64,000 nucleotides of DNA from JARRPM01 sp963765545 (lineage in GTDB: Bacteria > Pseudomonadota > Gammaproteobacteria > Pseudomonadales > Halieaceae): positions 682,001-746,000 of the forward strand of contig CAVXWW010000004.1 in NCBI GenBank assembly GCA_963765545.1, written 5' to 3'. A program made the position numbers and the translations under genes. The first letter of the stretch is position 1, and every line of letters begins with the position of its first letter. Positions 63,168-64,000 of the stretch are shown in pieces. The notes beneath the pieces are model-generated. The model searched no databases. It was not told the origin of the DNA and saw only the letters and a program-made list of their open reading frames with translations.

Positions 63168-64000
63168 TTGGATACCCAGAACCTGAAAGCTTTTACCCTG
63201 GTGGCAGAAACAGGGTCATTTTCGCTGGCGGCGCAGAAGCTGCACCTGACCCAGCCCGCGGTCAGCAAGCGCATAGCCCTGCTGGAGGAGCAACTGGGCG
63301 CGGGCCTGTTCGATCGCATCGGTCGTAATATCAGCCTGACCGAGGCGGGACATGCCCTGCTACCCCACGCCCGGGCGGTACAGCAGGAGCTGGACGCGGC
63401 AGCACAATCGGTGCGCGACCTGTCCGGTACTGTCGCCGGGCAATTGCGAATCGCTACCAGTCATCACATCGGGCTGCACCGGCTGCCCCCGGTACTCAGC
63501 GAGTTCAGCTCGGCGTATGGCGAGGTGCAGATAGAGATAGACTTCATGGACTCGGAACAGGCCTATGAACTCATCATGCACGGCAAGGCCGAGCTGGCGG
63601 TAGTGACGCTGGCACCGGTCAGGGAGGCCAGCATCGTGACACTCCCCCTGTGGCCGGATCCACTGGATTTCATGGTGGGCAGGCATCACCCACTGGCACA
63701 CCAGGCTGGTCTGCAACTGACATCTCTGGGGGAGCACACGGCGATACTGCCGGGGCTTAATACCTACACAGGCCAGATCGTTGCCGGGCTGTTCGACCAA
63801 CATCAGTTAACCCTGCAGGTTTCCATGGCGACAAACTACCTCGAGACCATTCGCATGATGGCCTCAGTCGGGCTGGGCTGGACAGTGCTGCCGCGGACCA
63901 TGGCAGACGAGTCGCTGAAAATACTGCAAATAAAGGACGTCGCGATAGAGCGAACGCTCGGTATTGTCTATCACCGCGGGCGCAGCCTGTCCCGCGCGGC
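63168..64000 (+). CDS. LysR-family transcriptional regulator (partial, cut by window edge)
   Basis: About 277 residues are present; the gene runs off the right edge. TTG 63168 is the first possible start after an in-frame TAA (63159-63161) and gives the standard LysR beginning MDTQNLKAFTLVAETGSFSL. The helix-turn-helix is AAQKLHLTQPAVSKRIALLEEQLG. The ribosome site is poor. It is divergent from leuC, so it is a candidate activator of the leu operon, as inferred from position and from LysR genes found beside leuC in pseudomonads. Confidence 0.92.
   Translation, partial: MDTQNLKAFTLVAETGSFSLAAQKLHLTQPAVSKRIALLEEQLGAGLFDRIGRNISLTEAGHALLPHARAVQQELDAAAQSVRDLSGTVAGQLRIATSHHIGLHRLPPVLSEFSSAYGEVQIEIDFMDSEQAYELIMHGKAELAVVTLAPVREASIVTLPLWPDPLDFMVGRHHPLAHQAGLQLTSLGEHTAILPGLNTYTGQIVAGLFDQHQLTLQVSMATNYLETIRMMASVGLGWTVLPRTMADESLKILQIKDVAIERTLGIVYHRGRSLSRA

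Overview
The window looks like a chromosomal backbone segment of a marine-type, fairly GC-rich gammaproteobacterium. This is inferred from gene content and order; no taxonomic marker was searched. Two blocks follow orders I know from Pseudomonas and relatives: gap-mfd-csiV-MTIP...lexA...topA, and leuC-leuD-leuB-asd-fimV-truA-trpF...accD-folC-SPOR-cvpA-purF-metZ. The order ppiB-glnS-cysS-folD next to tRNA genes is also pseudomonad-like. The differences (no nagZ or sulA near lexA, trpBA placed between trpF and accD, both aconitases beside fumC) suggest a related but distinct lineage such as the Cellvibrionales/Halieaceae. No phage, transposon, CRISPR array, rRNA or obvious genomic island is visible.

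Layout. 1-5.3 kb: 5' part of gap (minus), then mfd-csiV (plus). 5.3-12.6 kb: MTIP phosphorylase, a 430-bp gene-poor gap, a small acidic protein, self-regulated lexA, topA with a coupled DUF6586 gene, a universal stress protein and a glutaredoxin-like protein. 12.8-16.6 kb: IclR regulator, SpoU methyltransferase, MoxR ATPase + VWA protein. 16.7-21.9 kb: minus-strand information-processing cluster ffs (4.5S RNA)-dnaX-ybaB-recR-rnd-ycgL-ycgN. 22-27 kb: RND efflux adaptor + pump + TetR regulator behind an operator-like promoter, then DUF202. 27.3-32.5 kb: tRNA-Pro/His/Arg operon, folD, glnS-cysS, ppiB. 32.5-34.4 kb: lpxH and a miaE-DUF1289 pair. 34.5-42.5 kb: acnB, an acyltransferase with no standard start codon, fumC, acnA. 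42.5-63.1 kb: about 20 kb of uninterrupted minus-strand genes (leuCDB-asd-fimV-truA-trpFBA-accD-folC-SPOR-cvpA-purF-metZ, then MoxR-DUF58-transglutaminase). 63.2 kb to the end: divergent LysR regulator, cut by the window edge.

How they fit. Most genes are housekeeping: replication and repair (dnaX, recR, mfd, lexA, topA), translation (tRNAs, glnS, cysS, truA, miaE), one-carbon and amino-acid synthesis (folD, folC, leu, trp, metZ, asd), TCA enzymes and the cell envelope (lpxH, fimV, csiV). Many neighbours overlap by 1-11 bp, implying translational coupling. The accessory-looking parts are the TetR/RND efflux locus, the acyltransferase and the two MoxR modules.

The most interesting signals are: a complete E. 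coli-like programmed -1 frameshift cassette in dnaX; an acyltransferase that appears to start at CTG and carries a G8 tract; a three-half-site operator over the efflux promoter; overlapping, mutually exclusive hairpins before folD; and a LysR-type site placed about 62 bp upstream of the predicted leuC transcription start. I did not find a convincing new multi-gene system. The window is mainly well-conserved core genome.
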